Shown here in pieces: positions 45,601-60,549 of a stretch of DNA of 64,000 bases (positions are counted from its first letter, which is position 1; each line of letters begins with the position of its first letter). The stretch is from the NCBI RefSeq assembly GCF_910592395.1, contig NC_088323.1:1118001-1182000 (forward strand), written 5' to 3'. The position numbers were made by a program, and so were the translations under genes. Source of the stretch: Lineus longissimus. Taxonomy: Eukaryota > Nemertea > Pilidiophora > Heteronemertea > Lineidae. Under the pieces are notes generated by a model. That model had not been told where the DNA came from. It saw nothing but the letters and a program-made list of their open reading frames with translations, and searched no databases.

Positions 45601-48600
45601 ATGACAAGCAAGGCTCTTAAACAATAATAATGTCGCTGCGTACTGAACTTGTTTATGAAGTTTATAACACAGGTGATATAATACTGGTCAGTAAAACATT
45701 TATAGTTGATTTTAGAATTGCAATCAATCACACTTATTGCTTTGCTATCGGACAAGCCACAACCCATCACCTTTTGATATTCTCTGGCACAAACAAAGAG
45801 GGATAGGTAGGAGGTACCGTGATGGAAGAGATTAGACACCGATCAATAAGGGATGTCTGCAATCAGTACGTCATACATGGAGCAAATCAGCTCCATCAGC
45901 TCAGTAAGACTCGTGAGAGATTAGACACCCGATGAGAGGAACGGATAATACGAACAACCAATGTCGTAATTATACCATATTGTCCAGGAAGTCGAGCATC
46001 GACCTTCTTGACCGACATTGATGTACCTATTTGATTAGCACTTCGGTCATTTTCATCACCAACCCAAGCTCTAATCCTCTACTGTCTAACGTGGTGTTGG
46101 TGCACGCAAGCCTCCAATATGATGTATGCATAATTTCAAGGTATCTTTAGGCGCCAAAAGACCTTGTGAAGTGCAGCCAGCTTCGCACATGTCACGCCAA
46201 TGTCACATTTGTCTCTATGTAGCTGATTCCAACTGAAGATACTTAAACGTCTTCGGTGAATGCTTGCCTAGTTCTCAGCAATATAAAACTAGAAGCAATA
46301 CCGTAACCCTGCAGCCCCTTCACTAATCACCGGAATACGATGTTCATTTGCTGGTGGAGGCAGCTGGTGCAAGGAAACCTTAGCAAGTCTGATGCTAGTT
46401 TCGAGGGTATCTTTACCTCTCGTCAAATTGAACGACTCTGCTTACAGGAACAGAAACGCTGACACTGTCAGTACGCTTTTAGATGGGCGGAACCATGCCA
46501 TTTCCATAGACCTCTTTTCTTTCTTAAAATAACAAGACCGCAATTGTCTGTATCTGTAACAAAAACAAAACTGAGAAATTAGCCGTCCAGGAAATAGAAA
46601 ATAGCTCATGCATACCATAGGCAAATGGAAAAACTTCAAAAGAAGTGTGCATTAGCATCCTTTCCCCCAATATCTCCAATACCAAAACAGCACATGGAGG
46701 CGTAAAGATTGTGTCTTGCCAAAGAAAATCTTACCCACATTGGGAAAGTGATAGTGGTTTCGACGAACCGATAAAGGAAAAGAAAGAAAATCTATGATGA
46801 GCAACGGCTGCTTTCTCTAATTGAGTGCATATCCAAGAGCTCTTCTTCTATGATAATATTATTCCAAGACATCAAGACAGCAAGGCTGTGGTGTCAATAT
46901 TTCTTACATTATTACTCACCCACATTATTCACAGGCAAAGATTCGAGACGAGACTTTTTCTTTTTTTCCTCTTGCTAGTGCTGGTGGTGCACTTTAAAGT
47001 CGGCACTATTTAGCATCCGATCGTGTTCGTTGATAAAACAAGTAATACAAAATGTATGAAGAATATAGTTGGCTAACTGAGAGGTTACACCCAATGCGTA
47101 TGTGTAATTGGGAACCTATTTGTATCCGATGAAAATCATATCCCTGAAAATGGCATCTCTAAAGATTATATTTTAAACTCGTTTCAGGTAATAATCCTGC
47201 AGTGACTATGACCAATGCCATTGCAAGAATTTGTTACCTTACCCTCACTAACGGAATGGCTACTGTTGTCTCATCCAACGCCACGAGGGTTGAGCTAGAG
47301 TTTAGGCAAAACCAGGACACCTCGGTACAGTTAAGGCAAAAGCGAAAGAAAGTAAACCACTTACCATTTTGCTATTTTATTCAATCATCTAAGATACGTA
47401 AATCCACATTTAACATCCGCGCCATGGAATAATCCCAAATACCCAAAGAGTGCAAGCTATTCTAACTGATTTGTCATCGAAGTTTTTCCTTGGATTCATA
47501 TGACCTGAAGTCATGCTGCCGAGTCAAAAAAGTGGCGCAATCAAACGAAGGATGCCAATGTCACCTTACGATCAAGAAACTCGTGTCGTATACATAACAG
47601 GCTGTATGTATGCTAAGACGAATGATAACATATATATCCTCGTTATTACTGTCACAGCAAAGAACATACTCATTAACATGACGCATAAGAATTAGTGATG
47701 CACGAAGATACCACACGTATGGCCCAATTACTCCATCAAACCCTCCCACACAGTCTATCATTCGTATGTAAGGTGGTGAGTGGGCAAAAGTACAAATCGA
47801 AACAGCAACACGAACACTTATACTGTAGATAGTGAACAAACTTGTTGTTGGTAATCGGATAAAGTACACGTCATCGAATTATAGTGATCTCTATATCATT
47901 ACTGTTTACGCTAATTACACCATAGTTACCGTTCTAAAAAAAAATGGTTTCATCTTCCGATGAAGATCATTAAAGACAGATGTAATTCCGAGTATACATC
48001 ATATAGTCGACTAATGTACATGTATACGGAACTAAAGAATCACATCCAGAACCACTGGCTTCAACTTGGTGGTCAGTGGTGAAAGCAACATCATACTTCA
48101 CCTAATCAAGGGGAATCTTGACGTGTTCCTGAGGCAAGATAACCGACAGGAGGAATCTACAAGTTAGCATGGTAAAAATCGGTAAAAGCACCGCAATGAA
48201 CAAACTACTCTCAATTCTTCCTGAATGCAAATCGAATCCTGTCAAATACCACATATGCTATGAGGTAGTGTCACCATCCGCTTCAGGGAACATCCTCAAT
48301 ACCAGTAGTTTCGAAAGCCACGTTGTCCACAGACTGAATTTAGCGTCAATATCACCACTGTAGAACCAATCCAATATAAATTATTGCCAATGGGAAATCG
48401 TGATATGTAACTAACTTATATCAAGTCGCATCTCAGACGGCTCAGTGCAGGAACAGTCGTCCTCAGATGTTATCCCAGCGCAGAGTTGCCCAATAAATGG
48501 CTTAACGTAAGGCTGACGATATGAAATAAGAAACCCGCCTCCGCTTAGCACCAATGTCAATGCCATTCTAAGGAGGGTGGGAAAAACTCCACCAAGTGCA

Positions 48601-49149
48601 AAAGCTGTTCTTTATAATCTCGAGTAATCTCTAGGAGCTGCATTGTAAAGAAGGTAGCTCATGGTAAAATTCGCGCAGCAAAAACTCATCCGCTGAACTT
48701 ACAAAGTTATCACGTATCAAATACCTTCCTATTGATCATTATAATTCCAACCTCCACGAGGGTTTGTTTGCAATATTTCACCTTTTCACGCCGATAAATC
48801 CTGTTTTTGATAACATCATTTGTGCTCTAAGTTTGCCTGGCTGCAATTCTTCATGCAGATTCCAAAGAAATAGAAAATTCCACAAGTAACGCTTAGCAGC
48901 AAGTTAGACTATGAAATCCATTGCGGTCGGTGGTAGACTATTTGTTTTTTTGAGTCACGTGGACATTATTATATGACTGATGTAGAACCGTATGGCATAT
49001 GCGCTGAAAGTGAAAGAGAAAGGGCAAAAGCAGAGATTTAGTGATCAAAGCATTCCTTCACATCAACTTCAGCAGGTATCTTGCGACAAGCCTCTTAATC
49101 CCTTGTTGGTGGCCACAAAAGCTTGGTGAACAGAGTAACGCCTAGTAAA
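45601..49149. other. Non-coding stretch, no gene recognised
   Basis: AT-rich sequence with only short open frames and no recognisable domain, RNA gene or repeat family. Confidence 0.45.
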
Positions 49150-49350
49150 AAATGCGACATTAAGAAAACGCTCAGACACTGAGATGAATTCCTTCACATC
49201 CATTTCAAGAAGACTGGCCAGCAATATCCATGCTGCAAGAGCAGTTCGATGCACATAGAACGATTGTGAAAAGAGCATCCACCATGAACGAGAAGGCAAG
49301 CAGAAATATGAACATCACACTGATGTTGCATTGTTAATCCATGAATAGAA
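49150..49350 (-). pseudogene. Possible BTB/POZ-domain remnant with a frameshift
   Basis: On the minus strand two adjacent frames together resemble a BTB domain. HGLTMQHQCDVHISAC (about 49343 to 49296) matches the usual LRxQxQxCDV start. After a frame change near 49280, SFYVHRTALAAWILLASLLE (about 49268 to 49209) matches the FxxHRxxLAAxSxYFxxLL block. Both frames are closed by stops or drift soon after, and I see no intact flanking exons. If real, it is a dead copy. This rests on short motif matches, so it stays tentative. Confidence 0.3.
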
Positions 49351-51590
49351 TCATATGATCCAACGACGTCTCGACGATTCACAATTATGCGAAGAAGGAT
49401 GTGGTCACATAAGCCGGGGATCTACCAATCCGTTCTCTTGCTATGGCGTTGCGATAGCGTGTGGCCAGTCCTGGACATCACGATGCGATTAGCGGGTGCA
49501 TTTGTGATTGAATGATGGCTATCTGTACGGCAGTTGCAAAACGAAATGGATAAACTTGAAGCAACAGATACAAAAATCACGATTCCTATCGCAATGTGGT
49601 GGTAAAGTCCATCGCCATGCAGCAAAAATCACACTTGTTGATCGATCCCTGTTTTGCTGGCTTTGACGCCTGGAATTGACTAACCGACTAGTTTGTCCAA
49701 TCAAATCAACGCCAAGCGATCAGCAAGTGTCCGATCGGACCTCATGATAGTTTCTTGTCCAAACAGAGCAACGCATACCTCCATACAGGCACGTTCCTGG
49801 AAATAATCACCATCTAAAAGAAAATCCGATGGCCAAAAGGATACGATTGGTGAAAGTGGCATCCGGTAAAAAATGACAATCTGGTCATATCTCATGATCT
49901 GTCAATCCATGCGACCAAACTGCCAAGACACTTCCTGTGAAGACAATGCCCAGGGAGATGATGTGTACGTTACTCGCGGTGGTCACGGACAATCGGATTG
50001 GCCGCCTGGATAACAAGTTTAGAGGGCAAAAGTATCAATTGATCTCCAGTGAGTGGCGTGACGATTTATCCCGAGATGGTTCACGAGGCATTGAACTCAG
50101 ATGGCACAGAGAATATTCTTCGGGTCATTCAACTTCTACAACATGCTCACTCCAGACAGCTATGCAAGACCATCGAAAGATATATCTATGGACAGCGTTT
50201 TCCTTGTCCTCGAAAAGTTGCATTGGCTGATCGTTCCAGGTCGAATATCATGATAAGATTCTTGTGAGATTCGTAGTTAAGGTCTTAATCAGTTGTGCAT
50301 GTACATTCGGTACGATCCTTACATTTTGTAAGTATCCAAATACATTTTCTATCCCGCGTAGGACGATCTTTATACCAAAGCTACAGTCAAAACAAATGTA
50401 AAAAGCAAGGAAATTGCAGAGTATTTGCTTTCCTCTTCTCCTAACGGTATGATGGCCACTTGTGTCCAAATAAGCTAGCCGATAGCAGCAAATCAACACA
50501 GGTTTACTCTCTCCTTGACATCAGTAATTGGCACTGACCTACAGGTGTGTTTTTTAAAGTAACACTATGAATCGGTCCTTGCAGACAACAATATATGGCA
50601 TGGTGGACACTCAAGAGGTAGATCAGACAATGTGACAAGTTTAATGAACCGTTTCTTGATGAAATGGGAAGATTTCTTGATCTGGGATCGGAAAGACAAA
50701 GGAATACATGAAATTTAGTCGCCAATAACAATCATGCTTCTGGGTTCATTTCCGCGTAAATGTGATGGGTCTCCGCTGTTTGTGCATGGGATTGAACACT
50801 GTGTTTTTTAGTGTTTAAAAACGGATCGAACATCATGGGATGAGAAGAGCCGCTAAAGAAGCATAAAAGGCATAGGAAGTCTTCGACAGAAAAAAGCGTG
50901 TGGTTCCCGATGGAGATCCTTCTTTCTGGGAAAAAAACGGATACCGTTGAATGCGTTTTCTCGCGAGACCGTTGCGGAAGTATTGGACCGATGGCGTGGA
51001 TAATTGAATTGGGAACGTCGAGTGATTGAATAACGGTTAGAAGGGGGTGTATCATTCTCGCTATTGGAAAATGTTGTGAATAAAACGGATATCAGACTGC
51101 CACTTGCTCCACTGGCTTCAAGTTTATTAGAAAAAGAAATACATGTTTTTATAAAAGGATCCGATGAGCTCCAATGAGTGCACTGCAATATCGAAATGCC
51201 AAAGCATATATATCAAAGTATTTTTTCTGCTAATCTCCATGAGGATAAGAGTCAGTTAAACATGTGGTAGAAAAAGGTGATTCTTGCCGCAGAAATTGAT
51301 AAGTGCCTTGGGGCATCTCAACAATAGTGGAGCCTGAGCCGGCGGGGTCTCCTAACTGACAAAAAACCTAGACCATTCTGTCTTCGACATGTGACAAGTC
51401 ACTTTAACAGTAAAGGAAAGTTTTCGTATCTATGTTACTTGTTTGTTCTCTCAGGCAATGGCATGATTGGGGTCACCTAATCGACAAAAAAGGAAAGATT
51501 AATTTATTGCTTTTTACAATATATCCTAAAAACAGTGTGAAACAATATAAACAATGCTGATGCCTAAATCTTGCAAGGATTACGTTTTTT
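49351..51590. other. Non-coding stretch, possible relics only
   Basis: No supported gene. On the plus strand, codons around 50103-50250 include ENILRVIQLLQHAHSRQL and KVALADRS, faintly like the C-terminal part of a BTB domain but in the opposite orientation to the remnant at 49.2 kb. Confidence 0.35.
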
Positions 51591-51699
51591 CAGATAGATC
51601 TGGCCAAAGGTACTTGGCTGACCTGGTGTCACTAAACTGTAATAGTGTGATCACAAATAGTAATGTTACGCAGGCGGCTGGGTAGCCGGTGTCATAGTT
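51591..51699 (+). mobile_element. Small inverted-repeat element, copy C (5' half only)
   Basis: Starts CAGATAGATCTGGCCAAAGG and follows copies A and B through GTGATCACAAATAGTAATGT and GCCGGTGTCATAGTT, then similarity stops abruptly. About half the element is missing on the right, so this is a truncated copy. Confidence 0.75.
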
Positions 51700-54600
51700 C
51701 TGTGGTGGCGAGCTGTTTGTAAAGGATGGTTGTCTTAACGAGTTTTCCCTGTAATAAGTCCTGGAGTCAGCTTGTCTGTAAATAATGGACAGCTCCTGGT
51801 GATCCCATGGCTTAAGTCCATTTTCATAATGACGTCTCCATACGATGATAGCTGCAACATAATCACAGATTACTTAGTAAGAGTGCGTGGTCATGCTTTT
51901 CGTCAGGGAGGCGTAAAAAATTCATAAAGAACACTTGTAAACAGTAGGCGGGCAATATCACTCGTCCTCACTTCGGAATTAAGTGAAGCACTCGCTGATA
52001 ACGTGTCATCATTTGGGCGCGTATGGAACCGATCGATTGGATAACACTCGTGAGAGACCTGTTCACTCGATTTAACAGGCGGGTCGACAAGGGCCGCTCT
52101 TGTGTGACTGCAATCGATATTCAATCTCAGGGAGAAGATTTGATCCCTGCCGGGTTCTCGTAATCTTCTTGGAGGTCAACAGCTGTGCTACATAATGAAT
52201 CGAAAGGTAGACCTAACGAGGGTTAACCGCTGGTGCTGCTGGTCTTCGAGTGTTTGTTGGGATCTAGAACCATGGTCGGACCGAAAGGTATCACATTTAG
52301 TGATAGCGGTCCTGGTGTGCGTGTGCCGAGGAGATGCTGAACTGCGCAGGCACAGAAACCAAAACGAAGCCCTAGTACTTTAATAGGAAAATGAGATTTT
52401 GAACGGTACATACATGTACACATAACATAGGCAAGCTGGCACAGATAATGAAATGTCCTATTTCATATCGTGCCTTTTCATCTCGTGATAGGGGGAAAGT
52501 GGACAATTAGCAACAAGCAAGATAGGGTTCTTGACATTTTAGTGATAGTTGATATCCGCAAAAACAGGCTTGCTTTTTCATTTCTGTATCAGCTAATGGT
52601 TAGGGAAGATACCACGTCTCAAGGACGGGCCCGACGTGAGAACATTATTTCATATCTTCCAACTGGACATTTTTTGCTGGTCATTCTTAATCACAGTCAA
52701 AGGAAGGAAGTAGAAAAGTAAAAATTCGAGGCGACTATTTTCCATCAGCTAATGGCCGACCATAATATAAGCTAGGTTTTCACTATAAAACAAAACCTTA
52801 ACTATAATGGTCACATGAACTTCTACAAGTCATTTAAGCCATTGCTTAGTTACTAAATATCTTTTTCACCAAGGCAACAAATTCTGAATATTGCATGGAT
52901 TATTTGAAAGCCAGAGTCGCCATTGTATCAGCCAAGACTTGTGCAATATGTCTCATTTCAAATTACTTGGAATATACCCTCCGTGTTTAAGGTAACACGC
53001 CAATGGTACGGGGACAAATCGAGGGGGCGATTCAACATTTGGTGCTAATACCTGCCCGTCTTATTCATGGCTAAGATCACCCTTACACACTACAGGCCAA
53101 GGTCTCATCGCTTAGCTATATTCTGACCACCAAGTTTTCGTTAACTGAACATTCTGCTAGAAGGAAACATCGGACGTGCGTGCACCAAGAGTCGGTACTC
53201 GTGATCACCCGTCTTCACTGGATTGCATGACCAGAAGCGATGAGGCAAAACATGGACAGGGAGATGTTGATTAGCCAAACATGACAATTGCAACGAGTAT
53301 TTGGCCTCGAACATCAGACTACAAGAAGGACAAACCCCAATTAGCTAAAAACACTTCAGGCTGACGAACTATTGAAGGGAACCATAGACCTATAAACTTA
53401 ACACTCTGATTACACTATTGCCTTCATTCTGTTGCTAGAGCTGCCTAGCTTTCTCACATCATTATTTACACGAGCTGTGACTGATTTTATGGCACATTAG
53501 GTAGTCATTATCTAGTTCCTTGTAGGGTGGATTATTTGATAGGGGAAGTGTGCGATCACATGCTTAAGTTACGCATGAGGGTAATCTAAATATCGCATTG
53601 TAGTGTCCAGACAGGTGATGAAGAATGATGTTCTCTTGACCAATACACTGGGAAGTCTCCACAGATTCTGTTCAGGAAACTCTGTGTATTGAACAGCAAC
53701 ATGGTGTTATTTTCGTACAGCAGATCCTACAATGAGACTACTGGTAACCACACATAGCATCTCACCGCTTGAAATTGTGAGGCTTTTCGACCTATGACCA
53801 ATGCCATCAACAGGTCATCAATTAGGATAAAAGAGCCAGCTCCTTGGACTAAATTGAATATGCAGACAAAGTGGGAAATCAGGAGAAATCTACAGAACCG
53901 GCAGGGGAACAAATTGGCAGGTTCGAACTGCATAACTACTGCAGGACGTAGTTTCAGTTCTGATGTGCAGAGTCTGTTTAAAAGGTTTGTAACGTTACTT
54001 CGGTGCGAGACGATTATCGTTTGTGTGCAGCTGTAAGCAAATTGTCCTCCACTATAGAAACTGCCAGCGGGTCAACTTGTTCTGTGGTATGACCATCGAA
54101 AGAGACCATGAATAGATCATCACGTATTGCAAACTAGCTTGCTTGTAGCAGCAAATTCAATCATTGAGTAAGCAAGGGAAGGTTACTTGTGTCGGGAAGT
54201 TTAATTACGCGTGATACTTTCTGGCAAGAGTTCGGACGAGTCTCTTGTATGCATCATTACAGTGTACAATGTACACATGCACGCTGCAGTCTGAACTTCT
54301 GAAAATGCCAATAGGCAATTGACATTAAGTGTCAAATCCTCTCAGAGTCGTAAGCTTAGGATAACTGTCGTTGGCAGAGGCTCAACTGCTAACAGACACA
54401 CCCCCTTCATGATGTAGCAGGAGTCAGATTGATCGACACCGGAGGCAGGATCGGTGCTTTAGGCTGTAGTTGCAGGCATTTATCTGGACGGGGATGACGC
54501 ATTGTTTCCTCTTATTCCAACGGAATGTTTTTAAATCCTCGAAGGGGATTGCGGGACGCTCATGTTCTGGATGGACAGAGAATCACCGTCATTGTCTTAG

Positions 54601-57600
54601 GCAAGGCTTCAACGTCATCTTATAGCTTACAAACATTTTACGTTCATGATATATTCGCAAATTCGCAAGTAGCTAAGTCTCGCGAAAGTTTCTCAGCTAG
54701 AATTTATTCCACGTCAATAATGCCATGCTGACATAGCGGCATTGCATGCAGTCGGCTCTCTCGATCGCAGTTCACTCACACGTCACTGCCAAATATCAGC
54801 GTTATGACTGCACATCAGATGTCAGTATAATGGTCACCTGTTTAAGAAGAGAAAATGTGAGGATACTCTTCGTACAAAATGTTCAAATTGTGTCGTTTAG
54901 TGCTTTCTCCCCTTAAACATTAGGCAAATAGCAACAAATCATATTCCGCACAAAGTCTCGACAACTCATGATGTATCATGAACCTTGACATAAAAACCCT
55001 ACAGCTGTCGCTCTTAAGATTTCTTTCCCTGGTAAAGGCGAACCAATTAATAACACCATTTCCTTCAGGAAGCACGGGTCAGGTTGATACGTCTAGTAAC
55101 GACATCAGAGACGAGAGAACTAATTATTACCTGCTTTGGCACAGCTGCCGGCAGCTAGTTTTGCCTCCACTTCGGTCCCTGTTCGCACACTGGGGAAGGA
55201 TGTGGTTGAACACAAGAAATGTCGAAACAATCAATCATTTACGGCTTTCTGCCCCTATTTGAAGTTTACCGGATATCTTAAACTCCACTACAGACTACGC
55301 CTCTACAACGGATAGCTGATATAACGATTTGGGCTGTAGGTGTATTGATGTAAAACTCCTAATAACTATCATTTCATTTTACTTGATGTCATTAATAAAT
55401 GTCATTGAAAGGAAAGTTTTACTTGCGTGTTGACCGAAAGCGTCAGAAAACCCCCAGCAAAACACTGCTGCTTTAGATAAATTGGTCGTATAAACTTTGG
55501 TGCAAAGCAATAAATGTCTCTTTACATCACTACATCGATAAAGGATTGAAACATCCACGATTTGCAATCGTCACTCATTCATTGCATTTCTACGCTGATG
55601 TTTATTGCATTTCTGTTTTTTATTGAACCAACTAGAAGCAATCACAACTTGGTTTACTCGTAGTAATGCAGACAAATATTTGTTCATGATCCATCACACG
55701 ACGAAATAAATGTGTGTCTGCCTATAGCATCCGTATTGGCCATGAACGTATACATGTAACATTTGCTCATCTACATTTGCGGCCGATTTCGACTCTGATT
55801 TCGCTTAGCCACGGACAGGTCTTGGAGAATACGGTATCCACTCATTTATTAATCCATCTAGCGCCGGGTGATCAACGAAACCCGAATCATTTGTTCGACT
55901 TTAGACGTGTCCGTACCGAACTATAGGTATAGAATACGTCTTCGACATCATGTATTTGTTTCTGCTCCCGGGCTCGGTTGCAGTAGGGGGACCACTTTCC
56001 GTTCTGAACATGGAAGAATGACTTGATACAGAGTTGAAACAAGTCCGTAAATTGTCTTGAATTGAAGACACCATTGAGTTTCGAGTCGCTGATCAGCCCT
56101 GTGTGAGTTCTGACCCGCCAGGGCACACTGTGGACAGTCAGAAGAAAAAAGTGCATAATCATCAAACACATGACAAAATATGCAAATCTACGAAAATCAG
56201 GCAAATGTTACTATCCAGCAAAATATTTGCCCAGACACCCATTCACAATATCTATTGACAAGGCCGCGATATTTGCCCAGTAGAATCAAATCAAACTCCT
56301 TCAGCCCTGAGAAGCCCCAATTACCACTACTAGAAACCCTTTCTATGGTATAGCAAATAACATTGCATTATTACCTTTCTTGTAGATGGAGCAGGTCGAT
56401 GAGTGTCAACGACGGCCGTCTCAATCGATCAATTGTCATCAGGCATGTCAGGGATCCGCTGGGGAAAGCGACATCTCTCTGATACACCAAAGTAAGCGCT
56501 TTCCCTCCCTTAAATATCGGACCATTCCTCTCTACTTTGGACTTGACGGAATCATACTTCAGTCAAGGCTTCAACAATAACTGTGGACCGACGCATAGAC
56601 GTTCTAATAAATGTATGCGTGACATTACCAACAGCACCCACTCCTCAAATCACTGGCATCCCCACTAAAGCGACTCCGGACAATGCCAGAGAGTAGCCCC
56701 ACAAACACATGACAGAATGACAATGACATGTTATCAATTTGTCGCATGGCGGATTCCAATTGAAATTCGATGAGAGCTTCTCTACTGTCAGGCTTAAACG
56801 TGAGCCGGCAGAGAGATATCTAGTAGCATCTTCATCGAGTTACAGTTATTTACAACATACGATTCTGATTGAAATCGTAATATTGGAAGAGCGTGAACAA
56901 TGCCAATGCACTAGCGGCACCTGGATACTTCTAATTAACTAAGAGAAGATGTTGGCGAGCAATCCTGGGGATGGAGTTTAGGAGAAAGGTGATGTGCACG
57001 AGAAGTGATTCCATGAGTGGGAAATCTCGACAGTTTCTCGCTGTTCAACAGGCTTTGTAGACAGTTTTGTTTTGATTGCGGAGCCAATAAGTAAAACTTC
57101 AAAAATAATTCTACTCCTGAGAACACCGCACAATTTATTGAGTTTTCCGGCGGTTTCCAAACTTTATACGCATCCCCATAAGACCTCATATCATAATTTC
57201 ATTATTATTCTTGTTTTGTTTCTCCGTGCTATCGTGGTGCATGAATATTTAATTCAAATCTCCTACCAATGATTATGACAGTAGATTTTCAAGATAGGAA
57301 AAACCTCAAATGCTTTAGTGGGGTTATTAAGGAACGTCAGCCAATGACAGTTCCATCTCAAATCGCTGATTTTGGTTTCAATGATTTAGAGGCTGCTCAG
57401 AAGCTACCAATTATAATGCCTTATCATTTTTTCTTTAGATTGAGAAAGATTTTTAGATTGATAATTTCTGACGATTCTCTACGATTAGTGCATCACTTGC
57501 CCTCCTTATTTTTTTTCTGTAAAAATAATTTGATTTTTTGACCTGATGATGAAAGCTGCAAAAAAATTTCAATAATAATCTTTATAGTCTTTGATGTGGC

Positions 57601-57705
57601 ACACATAGGAGTATCAATCTACGTGTCCTTGATATGCTACACTAGTGTCTTTGCTTTGGTTTGTCTTTATTTGCGGTAATAACCGCCCATACACTATACC
57701 TGTAA
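51700..57705. other. Non-coding stretch, no gene recognised
   Basis: AT-rich sequence with short, unrecognised open frames only. Around 54650-54700 there is a CGCAAATTCGCAAG / CTCGCGAAAG stretch like the one near 1.1 kb, probably a dispersed repeat fragment. Confidence 0.45.
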
Positions 57706-57880
57706 GGCCGAAGTTACATAGACCTCATTCGTTCATTTACCACGAGTCACTTTATTCCGGGTTTTTCTTTCATTCTTCGGTGAATGCACGCCACAAGGCC
57801 GTGCTTTTACAGGGAAACGAAAGCAAAAGGGGAAAATGAGTCCTGGGAAATGAACGAATGAGGTCTATGTAACTTCGGCC
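57706..57880. mobile_element. PIF/Harbinger-like MITE, 175 bp, with TAA target duplication
   Basis: Bases 57706-57738 (GGCCGAAGTTACATAGACCT and onward) are the exact reverse complement of 57848-57880, a perfect 33-bp terminal inverted repeat. TAA lies directly outside both ends (57703-57705 and 57881-57883). A 3-bp TWA target duplication with termini starting GG is typical of the PIF/Harbinger superfamily. The 109-bp interior has no coding frame, so it would need a transposase encoded elsewhere. Perfect repeats suggest recent movement. Confidence 0.88.
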
Positions 57881-60549
57881 TAAAGAAGGAGCCATATATT
57901 AGCAACTGCACACTGGTCATAATATAGGGACAACATATCCTGTCAGCGGGGATTGTTGTCCTATCAAACCGATCTATGGATGACATGAATCATGTTGTAA
58001 ATGTTTACAAGACTGAAGAAACTCATACTAATTGACTAGTCAAGATGCCTTAGGATTTGGGAATTATTCAAATCTTACTGATATTCCATTTGAAAGCAAC
58101 TCGTGACAATCACAAAGGTATATATTGTCCAACTCAAACCATGCACCAATGGCAAGAGAAGCAGCCCAAGAATGAGTATGTGGCATGTCTTCTCCGGATA
58201 AGAAACGAAGACATAGAAGTGATCACGTACTACCTTGATCATATTGTTAATCGAATTATCGAAGCGGACGTGTCCCTCTCCTGCTTAAGATGCTTCAGAA
58301 GGAACCAGATCCATGCTGGACAATGGTCACGGTAGGAAGGTCGCAGACGGGAACATCTTTAACTCAATTAACGCCTGGATGGTTTCGATCCCTGGCTCGC
58401 GTGCTTTGAACACTGGTTCCCGTAGCAAGCTTGTCCTTTCGCCTTTGGGTTGAGAGCACATGTACTTTGACTTCTTGACAAACACATATTCCAAATGTAT
58501 GGTCAGGATATGTCCTTCATACAAAGCAGCTTTTGCCTTAGGGAAAATGACCTAGCCTATCAGCATCCTGCCTGTTGACCACGATTGTGTTTATATAAAG
58601 CCTTCTGTGCCAACAATAAACTTGTCATCTTCAGAGAAGAAATTGCTTCATAGACCGTCGATATACCATGCTGACCGTATATCAAACACCTCACGTGGGA
58701 AGACATTGTCCAATGCGAACCAATGAAGCCGCCGAACATCTCGAGAAGACTATTAACGATAGCTATTTACCGACCGGAGAATGCGAAGGGTCCTTTGTAT
58801 GGCGAATCAAGGATTAAAGGAAGAAACGGAATAATAGGACGAACGAGAAGTGATACCATTCCAGTGAACCTGGTTGTTTTCTACTCGCGTAGTCTTAACG
58901 ACAAGCTATCTACACAAAGGATTGGTTTACAACTGCATTTCTCATGACACCTATAGAATCAGAAATTGGCCGGTTCCAGAGTGCGAGAAACGGCGGCGAT
59001 TCAGCATAGGTTTGGGATGGTCGAGGGTTCCTCGGTGACAGCCTCCGGAGGAAGGACAAGTAACCATCTGAACCAGGGTGGAGGGAAATCTGGCTCAATA
59101 TCATGATCAACCGCACTTTATTACACACGAGGCATCGCTGTTCGTTTCTATGATCTTAACACAGCTCGGGACATATTCCGCCGCCTGTTGATGGTAGATG
59201 TACACTTCACCAACTACTCCAATCGAGAAACCTCTGGCACCGTCATTTTCCAACGAAGACCGACAGTCATAACAGTATCTACTTAAGTATAAGTTCGATT
59301 TTCAACTCCGATGCTTTTGATGGGCTAATGGCAGAGATGTCGCCGTTTTTATCACAAGAACAGTCAATTCCTTTGCATTGTATGTTCAGCTGTAATTGCC
59401 TCCGATATGAACAAGTACCCTTTGGCAGTCATTTGGTATCTATACCATATTAGAACTCAAACGCTTTACAATGAGCGTATAAGGTGTGTTGGCATCCATA
59501 GTTGATCTTCTAGAGTAGCGTTGGGACAGGGAAGTCAAGGTTTGGGTTTTAATGAGGTAAGAAGATTCTGTTACGATCCATCAGGAAGACGAAAGGGTGA
59601 TAACACAAATAAACGGTGGAACTCCTTTACGAGCAGTTATTTATCCTTTATAATAGACTAGACGTGTTTTACGGCAGAAATTGCCATATAACATAATATG
59701 ACCACAGCAACATACACCACAGGGAAAACAATAACCAATATTTTGTCTGCAAGCCATGAAATACCCGATATTATAAACATGTCATATTATTCGACAAGAC
59801 ATTCTCCAGATTCTGCTCAACACGTAGCTTTTTCTCCCGCAACTAACATTCAATATCTCATATCTTTAAGAGGAAATTAAACCACGTCCATGACACAATG
59901 AGACCCGGCCACCTGGGATTAAATCGATTCACCTATATATCAGCGACCAAATGACAGGATATCAACACGACGAGGGGAATTGGGATTGTGTAATTTGCTA
60001 CATGTTCAAAGAAAGGTCTAAATTAAAAAAAGAAGATTTCTGATTTAAGTGATAATAGACAGGCGTGGATAGCAATGTATTATTCAGCATATGCAAACAT
60101 TCTCAAATACATTACACGAGAATCCTTTTTTCAGACCATCCGCACAAGTCGCAGGATGCAAACATTTTTTTCAGTGGATGAATAAATGAACCACAGCTTT
60201 CTTGGTAATCTGTCTTGAGAAATCTTTGAATAGGTGACATGAGGCGGAATTCAAGCACAAAACGACCCGGTTAGCTGATGACAAGCAAATTGCTTGAGGA
60301 CACTTCTCAGAAGTTACCCCTTCTTAGAAGGTAAAGCCATTTCCTGCACAAAACTGTTTCTTGGAGCGAAAGGTGCAGACAGTTGTTCAATTCAATTATA
60401 TCGTCAAAGGCAACTCATCCCACCAACAGCCGTGGCGCGGCGTTACATGGTAGCAGAGCGTAGTTACATGGTAGCAGAGCGATACGCCATTCGGTCAAGC
60501 TTGTACGTTAAATGAAAACCTTAATGTTCATTTACAACAACGGCTTCAT

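Noticed and set aside
58340-58420. GGTTTCGATCCC as a tRNA B box
   Set aside because: An extra T disrupts the box, and the upstream arm does not fold as a tRNA.
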